Shown here: piece by piece, positions 8,755-16,680 of the stretch | Layout: each line of letters starts with the position of its first letter | How positions within the stretch are numbered: the stretch's first letter is position 1 | Origin: Burkholderiales bacterium | GTDB taxonomy: Bacteria; Pseudomonadota; Gammaproteobacteria; Burkholderiales; Burkholderiaceae_D | Assembly: GCA_016196925.1 (NCBI GenBank) | Contig: JACPWS010000081.1 | Span: 1 to 35,696 of the forward strand | Reading direction: 5' to 3' | DNA: 35,696 nt | The notes under the pieces: generated by a model | What the model saw: the letters and a program-made list of their open reading frames with translations, nothing else | The model's database searches: none | What the model was told of the DNA's origin: nothing | Translations under genes and position numbers: made by a program

Positions 8755-9213
8755 ATGTCTTTTTACGAAAAACTTCAAGCCCTGAACATAGAATTGCCCG
8801 TCGTGGCGGCGCCCGCAGCGGCTTACGTGATGTATGCGCAAACCGGTAACACCGTTTTCCTGTCCGGCCATATCGCCAAGAAAGACGGCCAGGTCTGGGT
8901 CGGCCAGCTCGGCAAGAACACCTCTACCGAAGAAGGCCGGCAAGCGGCGCGCGCCGTCGCTATCGACCTGATCGCCACCCTGCAGGCCGCCTGCGGCGGC
9001 GACCTGAACCGCGTACAGCGTATCGTCAAAGTCATGAGCCTGGTGAATTCCACGCCTGACTTTACCGAGCAACATCTGGTGACGAATGGCGCCTCCGAGC
9101 TGATCGGCGAGATTTTCGGCGAACAAGGCAAGCATGCGCGTTCCGCTTTCGGCGTGGCGCAAATCCCGCTCGGCGCTTGTGTGGAAATCGAACTGATCGC
9201 CGAAATCGCCTGA
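8755..9213 (+). CDS. RidA (YjgF/YER057c/UK114) family protein
   Basis: The protein has 152 residues. The RidA fold is shown by GNTVFLSGHIAKKDG (31-45), the central ARAVAIDLIATLQAACGGDLNRVQRIVKV, and the C-terminal HARSAFGVAQIPLGACVEIE. Arg129 and Glu144 occupy the places used by RidA deaminases for the imine carboxylate and water. RidA hydrolyses reactive enamine/imine intermediates such as 2-aminoacrylate produced by PLP enzymes; this longer variant may differ in substrate. The ATG at 8755 gives the canonical N-terminus (MSFYEKL). It lies 54 bp before a PLP aminotransferase gene, a sensible partner. Confidence 0.9.
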   Translation: MSFYEKLQALNIELPVVAAPAAAYVMYAQTGNTVFLSGHIAKKDGQVWVGQLGKNTSTEEGRQAARAVAIDLIATLQAACGGDLNRVQRIVKVMSLVNSTPDFTEQHLVTNGASELIGEIFGEQGKHARSAFGVAQIPLGACVEIELIAEIA

Positions 9214-9267
9214 TTTACCTACAATAAACCATTTGCTACAAGAGCAATTACTTCCAGTGAGACCAGC

Positions 9268-10461
9268 ATGAAACTTGAACATCCTAGCCCTATCGAGTGG
9301 AAATTTTCCCAACGCGCCGAGCAGCTGCAAAGCTCCGCCATCCGGGAAATTCTGAAGGTGACCATGCGTCCGGAAGTGATTTCTTTTGCCGGCGGCTTGC
9401 CATCGCCCGAAACCTTCCCTATCGAGCGCATGCGCGCCGCCTTCGACAAAGTTTTGCGCGAAAACGGCAAGGCTGCCTTGCAATACGGCCCTACCGATGG
9501 CTATGCGCCTTTGCGCGAATTCCTGGCGAAATCCCTGTCCACGCCGACTTGCACAATTTTGCCGGAACAGATTCTGATGGTGTCTGGTTCGCAGCAAGGC
9601 CTGGACCTGATAGGCAAGGTCTTGATCGACGAAGGCAGCAAGATTTTGGTGGAAACCCCGAGCTATCTCGGCGCCCTGCAGGCGTTTTCAGTCTATCAGC
9701 CGCATTTCGAATCGGTCGATACCGACGAGCACGGCCTGATTCCGGCTTCGGTCGCGGAAAAGGGCGAGGGCGCGCGCCTGATGTACGCTCTGCCGAATTT
9801 CCAGAATCCTACCGGCCGCACCCTGTCGGTGGAGCGCCGCTATGAGCTGGTCGAGACGTGCGCGCGCATGGGCATCCCGCTGATCGAAGACAATCCTTAC
9901 GGCGACCTGTGCTATAGCGGCGAACCATTGCCGAAGATGCTGAACATGAATCCGGGCGGCGTGATCTACATGGGCTCTTTCTCCAAAATTCTGACGCCGG
10001 GCATACGCCTCGGTTACGTGGTCGGCCCGGTGCCGCTGATCCGCAAACTCGAGCAAGCCAAGCAGGCGGCCGATCTGCACACCGCGCAACTGACCCAGAT
10101 GGTGGTGTATGAAGTCATCAAGGACGGTTTCCTGGACCAGCATATCCCGACCATCCGCAAGTTTTATTCTGAACAGTGCGATGTCATGCTGAATGCGATG
10201 AGCGCGCATTTCCCGCAAGGCGTGCACTGGACCCGTCCGGAAGGCGGCATGTTCATCTGGGTGACGCTGCCGGAGCACATGGACGCCAAGCAATTGCTGG
10301 ATGAGGCAATCGCCGACAACGTCGCCTTCGTGCACGGCGGGCCGTTCTACGCGAATGAAGTCGAGAAAAACACCTTGCGCCTGTCGTTCGTGACGGTGTC
10401 GCCGGAACGCATCAATGAGGGCATCGCGAAACTCGGCAAATTGTTCACGGCCAGAATCTGA
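9268..10461 (+). CDS. PLP-dependent aminotransferase, class I/II (2-aminoadipate-aminotransferase-like)
   Basis: The protein has 397 residues, full length for fold-type I aminotransferases of the LysN/MocR-catalytic clade. Visible landmarks are ISFAGGLPSPETFP (38-51), PTDGYAPLREFL, the conserved NFQNPTG (177-183), the aspartate of EDNPYGDL, and Lys240 in GSFSKIL that would bind PLP. The C-terminus carries the substrate Arg region in NTLRLSF. It moves amino groups between an amino acid and a 2-oxo acid; 2-aminoadipate, aromatic or branched substrates are all possible. It is downstream of RidA on the same strand and followed by a strong terminator, so ridA and this gene may form one unit. Confidence 0.9.
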   Translation: MKLEHPSPIEWKFSQRAEQLQSSAIREILKVTMRPEVISFAGGLPSPETFPIERMRAAFDKVLRENGKAALQYGPTDGYAPLREFLAKSLSTPTCTILPEQILMVSGSQQGLDLIGKVLIDEGSKILVETPSYLGALQAFSVYQPHFESVDTDEHGLIPASVAEKGEGARLMYALPNFQNPTGRTLSVERRYELVETCARMGIPLIEDNPYGDLCYSGEPLPKMLNMNPGGVIYMGSFSKILTPGIRLGYVVGPVPLIRKLEQAKQAADLHTAQLTQMVVYEVIKDGFLDQHIPTIRKFYSEQCDVMLNAMSAHFPQGVHWTRPEGGMFIWVTLPEHMDAKQLLDEAIADNVAFVHGGPFYANEVEKNTLRLSFVTVSPERINEGIAKLGKLFTARI

Positions 10462-10481
10462 TACGAGGCCAGCGCTCGTAC

Positions 10482-10510
10482 AAAAAGCCCGCCGCACAGG
10501 CGGGTTTTTT
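10482..10510 (+). terminator. rho-independent terminator after the aminotransferase gene
   Basis: A six-pair GC stem, CCCGCC (10488-10493) with GGCGGG (10499-10504), is extended by A-T pairs, has loop GCACA, and is followed by TTTTTT at 10505-10510. This is a classic intrinsic terminator 20 bp after the stop codon. Confidence 0.9.
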
Positions 10511-10563
10511 ACGGTGCGGCGGCGCCCGGTTTCGGCGGCGATGTGGGCTTATTCGGGCCTGTT

Positions 10564-10633
10564 CACAATTGTCAAAAGCGGGAAATGCGCCTACTCTGGA
10601 AGTCGGTGTACTGAGAAACTGTCAACAATTGTG
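10564..10633. promoter_or_regulatory. pair of inverted CACAATTGT boxes
   Basis: CACAATTGT at 10564-10572 and ACAATTGTG at 10625-10633 are exact inverted copies 52 bases apart. They lie upstream of the glycine-zipper gene, and such spaced boxes are typical of regulator binding sites. No regulator is identified. Confidence 0.35.
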
Positions 10634-10729
10634 AGCCGGGTCAGCCAGCGCAAACCTGCTGCGTTATGGGCATATGGCAAACGATCGCTACACTTTTGTA
10701 AAAACACTAAATGTTTCAGGAGTCATAAA

Positions 10730-11341
10730 ATGAAAAAACAAGTATTCATCATGACGCTCATGTTGAGCGCAGTCAGCGCTACGTTTGCGCAAAACGCATC
10801 GCCCAGGCAGCAATATACTGAAGATAGCAAACGCGCCAGCATGCGTTATGCCGACGATAAGAAATTGTGTGCAGAAGAATCCTCTTCCGCTGCACGCATG
10901 CAGTGCCTGCGCGACGCAAAAAATGAATACAACAACGCCATGACTGCCGCTAAAACCAATTTGAGCAAGCAGGAACCGGTGCCGGGCAACGGCAAGTCTG
11001 CCGCGGCATGCATCGATTGCGGCCGGGTGGTGGCGGTGCATGTCGGCGAAAAAGAAGGTGAGGGCGGTGCGCTCGGCGTGATCGCCGGTGGTGTGGCCGG
11101 CGCCTTGCTGGGCAATCAGGTCGGCGGCGGTACCGGGCGCGATCTGGCCACCATCGCCGGCGCGGCCGGTGGCGCCATGGCCGGACATAAGATAGAACAA
11201 AAGGTCAAGTCGACCAAAGTCTGGACCGTCACCGTGCAGTACGACAATGGAAATAAAAACTCCTTCCATTTCGATCACGACCCCGGCTTCAATTCCGGCG
11301 ACCTGGTGCGAAATAACGGCAACAGCATAGTGCGACGTTAA
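10730..11341 (+). CDS. secreted glycine-zipper (2TM) envelope protein
   Basis: The protein has 203 residues with a signal peptide (MKKQVFIMTLMLSAVSATFAQ, cleavage probably after TFA). A charged Cys-containing region follows (CAEESSSAARMQCLRDAKNEY, then CIDCGRVV). A glycine-zipper segment spans about residues 120-155 (GALGVIAGGVAGALLGNQVGGG and a second GAAGGAMAGHKIE), the pattern of SlyB/OsmB-like outer-membrane-associated proteins. The C-terminal part (WTVTVQYDNGNKNSFHF) resembles the beta region of the same proteins. ATG 10730 is preceded by CAGGAG at good distance and gives the only credible signal peptide. It is a single gene flanked by hairpins. The function is presumably envelope integrity, by family analogy. 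Confidence 0.85.
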   Translation: MKKQVFIMTLMLSAVSATFAQNASPRQQYTEDSKRASMRYADDKKLCAEESSSAARMQCLRDAKNEYNNAMTAAKTNLSKQEPVPGNGKSAAACIDCGRVVAVHVGEKEGEGGALGVIAGGVAGALLGNQVGGGTGRDLATIAGAAGGAMAGHKIEQKVKSTKVWTVTVQYDNGNKNSFHFDHDPGFNSGDLVRNNGNSIVRR

Positions 11342-11369
11342 TTCATCCAAATTTATCTATGAAGAGCAT

Positions 11370-11394
11370 GGCCGCCCGGAAAAATCGGGCGGCC
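11370..11394 (+). terminator. strong hairpin after the glycine-zipper gene
   Basis: GGCCGCCCG (11370-11378) pairs perfectly with CGGGCGGCC (11386-11394) around a 7-base A-rich loop, 28 bp after the stop codon. No T-run follows, so it may stabilise the mRNA end or assist factor-dependent termination. Confidence 0.55.
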
Positions 11395-11439
11395 CATTCA
11401 CTGGTTTGAGGGAAATATTTCCTTCGGGCCACGCCTTTC

Positions 11440-11469
11440 TTGCCAAGCATATCCCCCTGCAGTTAGACT
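11440..11469 (+). promoter_or_regulatory. probable sigma-70 promoter for the solute-binding protein/kinase operon
   Basis: TTGCCA (11440-11445), an 18-base spacer and TAGACT (11464-11469) lie about 40 bases before the start at 11511. A perfect 12-bp palindrome, GGAAATATTTCC (11411-11422), sits just upstream and could be a regulator site. Confidence 0.45.
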
Positions 11470-11510
11470 AGTGCGTCCAATTACGCTGTCTTGCAAAAGA
11501 AGGTCGCACT

Positions 11511-12338
11511 ATGAAGGCCGCTAATCGCCTCAGAATTCCTGCCGTGTTGCAGTTAGTCAGCCTGTTCTTGCTTGCTATCCTCATGTCAGCCGGCAAGTCC
11601 GCCGTCGCCAGCGAGTCCTGCAAGAGCCTGCTCGCTACCGGCAATCCCGAATATCCTCCTTATCTGTGGCGCGACCCCGATGACGAGTCGCGCCTGATCG
11701 GCGCCAACGCCGATTTAATGCAGTTGCTGGCTAAAGAGCTGGGACTGGCGATCGAGGTAAAGTACGTGGGGCCATGGGGACGGGTACAGGAAGAAGCGAA
11801 ATTAGGCCGCGTCGACTTGCTGGCGGGCGCTTTCTTCACGCTGCCGCGTCTCGATTACATGGATTATTTTTACCCGGCCTTCCGGGAAACCCGCACCGTC
11901 ATCTGGACCCGCAGCAATCATCAATTTTCGTATAAAAAGTGGGCCGATCTGGCGGGGCGGCAAGGCGTCACCGTCATTAACAACAGCTTCGGCGAAGAAT
12001 TTGACCGTTATGCCAAAGAGTCGCTGAGAATTTCCATGGTGCCCAGCCTGGAGCAAGCCTTAAAAATGCTGAGCCTGTCCAGGGCCGATTACCTGATCTA
12101 TGAAGAAGACCCGGGGCTGGCCTATGTCGCCAAACTGAATATCTCAGGGCTGACTACGATCTCGCCTCCGATTACCAATGAAAATCTGTACCTGACGTTT
12201 TCCCACAAATCCGCCTGCAATTCCGCCGAGATGCGTGGCCGCATCGCCAAAGCAATATACAAACTGGATAAGCAAAATGTGATGAATAAATTGATTGCAT
12301 CGAATATCCAGTTGTGGCGCAAGCAGCAGACGAGGTAG
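11511..12338 (+). CDS. periplasmic solute-binding protein, SBP_bac_3 type
   Basis: The protein has 275 residues with a signal peptide of about 33 residues (cleavage near AVA-SES). It is followed by a family-3 amino-acid-type binding fold: LLATGNPEYPPYLWRD, GANADLMQLLAKELGL, VDLLAGAFFTLPRLDYMDYFYPAF and a hinge region with GVTVINNSFGEEF. No permease or ATPase gene is near. The next gene, 24 bp downstream, is a membrane histidine kinase with a periplasmic domain, so this protein probably delivers ligand information to that kinase instead of feeding a transporter. Ligand unknown, likely a small polar molecule. Family confident, role inferred from context. Confidence 0.85.
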   Translation: MKAANRLRIPAVLQLVSLFLLAILMSAGKSAVASESCKSLLATGNPEYPPYLWRDPDDESRLIGANADLMQLLAKELGLAIEVKYVGPWGRVQEEAKLGRVDLLAGAFFTLPRLDYMDYFYPAFRETRTVIWTRSNHQFSYKKWADLAGRQGVTVINNSFGEEFDRYAKESLRISMVPSLEQALKMLSLSRADYLIYEEDPGLAYVAKLNISGLTTISPPITNENLYLTFSHKSACNSAEMRGRIAKAIYKLDKQNVMNKLIASNIQLWRKQQTR

Positions 12339-12362
12339 CGGTTTTATTTCACAGGCCACACA

Positions 12363-14354
12363 TTGCGCAAGCTTTCCCTCCGGCAAATCCTGATCTTCGG
12401 CGTTGCGCTCGGCATCGTATTGCCGGCGCTGATACTCGGGCGCTTCCTGGTGCATGATCGTTATCAGCGCGAAGTCGAACTGCGGGTGCGCAATCCGATG
12501 TCTCAGTATGCCGATATGCTGGCGCGCGCCGTGGCGGTGCCGCTCTGGAACGTGGATAAGGCGGTTGCCTATCAGTTTGTACAGGCCATCATGCGCAATC
12601 CGGAAGTGGTGCGCGTGGTCATCGAGGATGAGTCCGGGACAGTCTTCGTACGCGGCGATGCGACCTGGATGTCCCGTTCCGAAGTGTTATATGAAGAGCG
12701 CCCCATCGTGCTCGATAGCAAGGTGATCGGCAAGCTGAGCATAGAAGCGACCACCGAACATTTGCAAAAAGACTTGTGGGCCGACTTCATGAAGCTGGCT
12801 GCGGCCTTGATTGCGCAAGTGATCTTTTCCTTTATTTTTATCTGGCTGTTATTCGAGCGTCGTATCGTGCGCCCGGTACATGAATTGCAACTGGCCACGG
12901 CGCGTCTGGCGCGCGGCAAACTCGATCAGCCGCTGGAATGGCAACGCCAGGATGAAATCGGCAATCTGGCGCAAGGCCTCGATAAGATGCGGCTGGAGTT
13001 GGGCGCCTTGATAGCGGAGCGCGAAACCCAGAATATCACCCTGCAGCAAGAGTTGAATGAACGATTGCGGGTCGAACAAACCCTGCGCATCACGGAAGAG
13101 AAATTCATCGCCATTTTCCAGGCATCCCCGGTCGCCATGGCGGTGTTGCGCAAGACCGCCGGCTATAGCATGATCGACGTCAACGATGCCTGGGTCAGGC
13201 AATTTTCCTGGTCGCATGACGACATCCTCGGCAATCTCGATGCGCAGCATGCGCTATGGCGCAATCCTGACGATCTGGCGGAAATCCTGCGGCTGCTCGA
13301 GCGCGACGGCGAGGTGCACGACCATGAGGCGTGGTTGCGTTGCGGCAGGCAGGAACAGCTGCTGCTGTGCCAGGTTTCGGGGCGCATCATTCGTCTCGGC
13401 AATGAACCTTTATTGATACTGGTGCAGGAAGACATCACCGAGAAACGCCGGAACGAACAGGAAATCCGCAACATGAACACCACACTGGAAAGGCGGGTGT
13501 CCGAGCGAACGCAGGCGCTGGAAGCGGCGAATAGCGAACTCACTATCGTGCTGGAAAATTTGCAGCGCGCCCAACGCGAATTGCTGCGCACCGAAAAAAT
13601 GGCGGCGCTCGGTTCGCTGGTGGCCGGTGTCGCGCATGAGTTGAATACGCCGATAGGCACCAGCGTCACCATCGCCAGCACCCTGCAACATCACACCGAC
13701 GACATCTTGCAGGAGATGAGCCAGGGCTTGCGGCGCTCGGTACTCGATGAATATCTGAAAAATGCCAAGACCGGCACCGATATCCTGTTGCGCAATCTCA
13801 GCAAGGCGTCTGAACTGGTGATCAGTTTCAAGCAAGTCGCGGTGGACCGCACCAGCGCCAATCGCAGGGTATTCACCCTCGATGAAATGCTGACCGAAAT
13901 TATCGTCACGCTGGGTCCGACCATCAGGAAGACGCGGCACGATGTGATGCATACCGTGCCGCCAAAAATTCTGTTGGATAGTTATCCCGGTGCCTTGGGG
14001 CAGGTATTGACGAATTTGATCAATAACGCCTTCATCCATGCCTTCGAAGGGGATTTTCGCGGGACGGTGGCGATTTCCGGCCGTTTCCAGACGCCGGACA
14101 CGGTAGAGATCGTGGTGGCGGATAATGGCAAAGGCATACCCGGCGCGAATCTGGGACGCATTTTCGACCCGTTTTTTACCACCAGGCTGGGGCAGGGCGG
14201 GAGCGGTTTGGGCCTGAATATCGCGTATAACCTGGTGACGGGTGTGCTTGGCGGCAACATCATGGTCGACAGCGAAGCCGGCAAGGGTACGAGCTTTAAA
14301 TTGATTTTGCCGTGCGCGCCGAAGATGCCGGAAGTCCCGGCAGAGGCGCTCTGA
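12363..14354 (+). CDS. membrane sensor histidine kinase (HAMP-PAS-HisKA-HATPase)
   Basis: The protein has 663 residues. TM1 is at about 8-28, a periplasmic domain at 29-140, TM2 at about 142-164, HAMP at 165-218, PAS at 245-360, a coiled coil, then a phospho-acceptor domain with His425 in GVAHELNTPIG. The ATPase domain shows N box LTNLINNAF, G1 DNGKGIPG and G2 GSGLGLNIAYN. It should autophosphorylate on His425 and pass phosphate to a response regulator, but none is encoded next to it. The start is TTG at 12363; no ATG or GTG precedes it after the upstream stop, and the next ATG would lose TM1. Cotranscription with the solute-binding protein is likely. Confidence 0.9.
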   Translation: MRKLSLRQILIFGVALGIVLPALILGRFLVHDRYQREVELRVRNPMSQYADMLARAVAVPLWNVDKAVAYQFVQAIMRNPEVVRVVIEDESGTVFVRGDATWMSRSEVLYEERPIVLDSKVIGKLSIEATTEHLQKDLWADFMKLAAALIAQVIFSFIFIWLLFERRIVRPVHELQLATARLARGKLDQPLEWQRQDEIGNLAQGLDKMRLELGALIAERETQNITLQQELNERLRVEQTLRITEEKFIAIFQASPVAMAVLRKTAGYSMIDVNDAWVRQFSWSHDDILGNLDAQHALWRNPDDLAEILRLLERDGEVHDHEAWLRCGRQEQLLLCQVSGRIIRLGNEPLLILVQEDITEKRRNEQEIRNMNTTLERRVSERTQALEAANSELTIVLENLQRAQRELLRTEKMAALGSLVAGVAHELNTPIGTSVTIASTLQHHTDDILQEMSQGLRRSVLDEYLKNAKTGTDILLRNLSKASELVISFKQVAVDRTSANRRVFTLDEMLTEIIVTLGPTIRKTRHDVMHTVPPKILLDSYPGALGQVLTNLINNAFIHAFEGDFRGTVAISGRFQTPDTVEIVVADNGKGIPGANLGRIFDPFFTTRLGQGGSGLGLNIAYNLVTGVLGGNIMVDSEAGKGTSFKLILPCAPKMPEVPAEAL

Positions 14355-14404
14355 TTGCCGGTCACGGCTAGCGCAGACTGTCCGCGATCTGCTACAGTCG
14401 CGCC

Positions 14405-15124
14405 ATGAGTAAATTATCCCTAGATAAAATCCTGCAATCGCAGGGCTTCGGCACACGCAAATATTGTCGTGAACTGATAGAAGACGGCGAAGTCAGCATC
14501 GCCGGCGAAACCGTGCGCGGTTACAAGCAGGCGCTTGAGACCGAGGGCTTGCGCTTCCATATTTTCGACGAGGACTGGGAATACCGCGCGCACGTGTATA
14601 TCGCGCTCAATAAGCCGGCCAACTTCGAGTGCTCGCGCAAGCCGAGTCATCACCCCGGTGTCCTGACGCTGTTGCCGGAGCAATTCAGCTGGCGCGACGT
14701 GCAACCGGTGGGCCGGCTCGATCACGATACGACCGGGATGTTGCTGATGTCCGATGACGGCCCGTTTATCCACGCGCAATCTTCGCCGAAGCGGCATATC
14801 CCCAAAGTGTATCAGGCGAGCACCGCCGAGGCCGTGACGCCGGAACTGGTCAATACCTTGCTGGCGGGTGTACAGTTGCACGATGAACCGGCGCCGCTGG
14901 CGGCCCAGACGTGCCGAGCGCTCGATACGCATCGGATAGAAATCATCCTGGAGCAAGGTAAGTACCACCAGGTCAAGCGCATGCTGGCGGCGGCCGGCAA
15001 TCATTGCGCGGCGCTGCAACGGACGGCGATCGGCAAGCTGACCCTGGAATCCTTGCAATTGCAGGAAGGCGAATGGTGTTACCTGACGCCGGAGCAACTG
15101 GCCTTGCTGGTGCCGACCGCCTGA
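14405..15124 (+). CDS. rsuA: 16S rRNA pseudouridine synthase RsuA
   Basis: The protein has 239 residues. An S4 RNA-binding domain occupies residues 1-60 (LDKILQSQGFGTRKYCRELI), followed by the RsuA/RluB-type catalytic domain. The catalytic aspartate is Asp106 in GRLDHDTTG, and KYHQVKRML near residue 188 is the family's C-terminal motif. RsuA converts U516 of 16S rRNA to pseudouridine. RluE and RluB are relatives, but the length and S4 domain favour RsuA. It starts 50 bp after the kinase gene and is probably independently transcribed. Confidence 0.88.
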   Translation: MSKLSLDKILQSQGFGTRKYCRELIEDGEVSIAGETVRGYKQALETEGLRFHIFDEDWEYRAHVYIALNKPANFECSRKPSHHPGVLTLLPEQFSWRDVQPVGRLDHDTTGMLLMSDDGPFIHAQSSPKRHIPKVYQASTAEAVTPELVNTLLAGVQLHDEPAPLAAQTCRALDTHRIEIILEQGKYHQVKRMLAAAGNHCAALQRTAIGKLTLESLQLQEGEWCYLTPEQLALLVPTA

Positions 15125-15216
15125 AATGCCGGCCTGACGCCTTTACGCTGCGCCGCGGGATGAATCAGCTGGCTTATTTGTGAGCCGGGAGCGGGCATGG
15201 AATGAAAGGAGAAGAT

Positions 15217-15828
15217 ATGCCAGTCATTGCAGTCGTCAACCCCAAAGGCGGGGTAGGGAAAAGCACCTTCGCCACTAACCTGGCCGGTTATTTTGCCGCC
15301 CAGGGGCACAAGGTCATGCTCGGCGACACCGACCTTCAACAGTCTTCGCGCACCTGGCTGTCATTGCGTCCCGCCAACTTGCCGGTCATAGGCGCCTGGG
15401 ATGTGATGGACGGGCATGTCGCCAAACCGCCGCGAGGAACCACCCACGTGGTGCTCGATACGCCGGCCGGCTTAAAGGGAGCCCGGTTGGAGGCGATATT
15501 AAGCGCCGCCGACAAGCTGATCGTGCCGCTGCAAGCGTCTATCTTCGATATACTCGCGACCGAAGAATTTTTGCAAAAACTGGCCAAATGCGATCACCGT
15601 TGCAAGGTCGCGGTGATGGGCATGCGCGTCAATGCGCGCAGTCGCGCCGCCGACCAACTGGCGCATTATGTCGCCCGGCTGGGCTTGCCGGTACTCGGTT
15701 ATCTGCGCGATACCCAGAATTACATACAGTTGGCCGCCCATGGCGCAACTTTATGGGATGTGGCGCCTTCCCGCGTCGACAAGGATTTGCCGCAATGGGA
15801 AGCGATACTGGACTGGGTGCAGAAATAA
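15217..15828 (+). CDS. orphan ParA/MinD-family ATPase
   Basis: The protein has 203 residues. A deviant Walker A, KGGVGKST, is at 10-17, with the switch region GDTDLQQSS and a Walker B-like VVLDTPAG. These proteins form ATP-dependent dimers on DNA or membranes and position plasmids, chromosomes or cell-surface machines. There is no ParB or chemotaxis/flagellar partner next to it, and it lacks an N-terminal HTH, so its cargo is unknown. An ATG at 15202 is also in frame, but AAAGGAG lies between it and ATG 15217, making 15217 the better start. Confidence 0.85.
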   Translation: MPVIAVVNPKGGVGKSTFATNLAGYFAAQGHKVMLGDTDLQQSSRTWLSLRPANLPVIGAWDVMDGHVAKPPRGTTHVVLDTPAGLKGARLEAILSAADKLIVPLQASIFDILATEEFLQKLAKCDHRCKVAVMGMRVNARSRAADQLAHYVARLGLPVLGYLRDTQNYIQLAAHGATLWDVAPSRVDKDLPQWEAILDWVQK

Positions 15829-15922
15829 GAATTGGTCGCCTTAAATTCTGGGAAATCTTGCAATAAACTTCGGGTTTTTCATTGCGTTCGATCAGAGCGT
15901 GCCGCAAAACCTGAAGATTTAT

Positions 15923-15984
15923 TTCCCGCCGCATCCCGACCTCACTATAATGCCGTCTGCTTTAAGAGAAGGCTGATTTCTCTT
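15923..15984 (+). promoter_or_regulatory. probable promoter and leader hairpin of the acyltransferase gene
   Basis: TATAAT at 15946-15951 is a perfect -10; the matching -35 (TTCCCG at 15923-15928, 17-base spacing) is poor. Just downstream, AAGAGAA (15964-15970) pairs with TTCTCTT (15978-15984), a small leader hairpin followed by TT. Confidence 0.4.
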
Positions 15985-16005
15985 TTGTTATCAAAGACTT
16001 ACGGC

Positions 16006-16605
16006 ATGCAATCCACTATATTCGATACCCCCCTGATTAACACCCTGATGCGCTGGTTTTCCATCGTCACCTTGCGCCTGATAGGATGGCGTATCGAAGG
16101 GCAGGCGCCAGCGCAGCAAAAATATGTGCTGATCGCCGCGCCGCATACCAGCAATTGGGATTTTCCCTTCACCCTGATGCTGTGTTTTGCCTTGCGCTTG
16201 CGGGTGTACTGGATGGGCAAGGCCAGCCTGTTCCCGCCTGTGCTGGGCGCGGTCATGCGCTGGCTGGGCGGGATCCCGGTGGACCGCAGCAAGGCCGGCA
16301 ATCTGGTGCAAAGTACGGTGGACGCCTTTAACGCCAGCCAGCGCCTGACCGTCATCGTGCCGCCGGAAGGGACGCGCGGCAAAGTAACGCACTGGAAGAC
16401 CGGCTTTTATTACATCGCACAGGGGGCGGGCGTGCCGATCGCGCTCGGTTATCTCGATTTCAAACGCAAAGCCGGCGGCATCGGCAAGATGTTTCAATTG
16501 TCCGGCGATATTGCCGCCGATATGGCGGACATCAGGCAATTCTATAGCGGCATCAGCGGCAAGAATCCGCAGCACTTCGATGCCGGAAACATCCAGCTTA
16601 AATAA
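16006..16605 (+). CDS. lysophospholipid acyltransferase (PlsC-like) family protein
   Basis: The protein has 199 residues. The acyltransferase block I H-x4-D is HTSNWD (His47, Asp52), block II lies around GKASLFPPVLGAVMRWLGGIPVDR, and block III is PPEGTRGK near residue 121. Members transfer acyl chains to lysophosphatidate or other acceptors at the inner membrane. This short version, beginning with an amphipathic helix and H-T-S-N-W-D, belongs to a group of uncertain acceptor. ATG 16006 is chosen because upstream frame-open sequence has no ribosome site and a consensus -10 lies at 15946. It stands alone between ParA and an Rrf2 gene. Confidence 0.85.
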   Translation: MQSTIFDTPLINTLMRWFSIVTLRLIGWRIEGQAPAQQKYVLIAAPHTSNWDFPFTLMLCFALRLRVYWMGKASLFPPVLGAVMRWLGGIPVDRSKAGNLVQSTVDAFNASQRLTVIVPPEGTRGKVTHWKTGFYYIAQGAGVPIALGYLDFKRKAGGIGKMFQLSGDIAADMADIRQFYSGISGKNPQHFDAGNIQLK

Positions 16606-16630
16606 GCGCCACCCAAACAATAAAAAACGC

Positions 16631-16669
16631 TTGCGCCTAGATTTATATGTATCTACAATAGACACATAT
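16631..16669 (+). promoter_or_regulatory. Rrf2 gene promoter with overlapping operator
   Basis: A -35 TTGCGC (16631-16636), 17-base spacer and -10 TACAAT (16654-16659) precede the Rrf2 gene. The -10 sits inside an inverted repeat: ATATGTATC (16645-16653), 7-base spacer, GACACATAT (16661-16669). The same 9-7-9 element recurs at 17154-17178, so autorepression by the Rrf2 protein is likely. Confidence 0.7.
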
Positions 16670-16680
16670 TGGAAGCTTAA

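Noticed and set aside
11511-14354. The solute-binding protein and the kinase are in the same frame, separated by one TAG and eight sense codons, suggesting stop readthrough to a BvgS-like fusion.
   Set aside because: The kinase has its own two membrane helices and a positively charged N-terminus; after a periplasmic binding domain this would put the kinase domain on the wrong side. No readthrough signal is evident.
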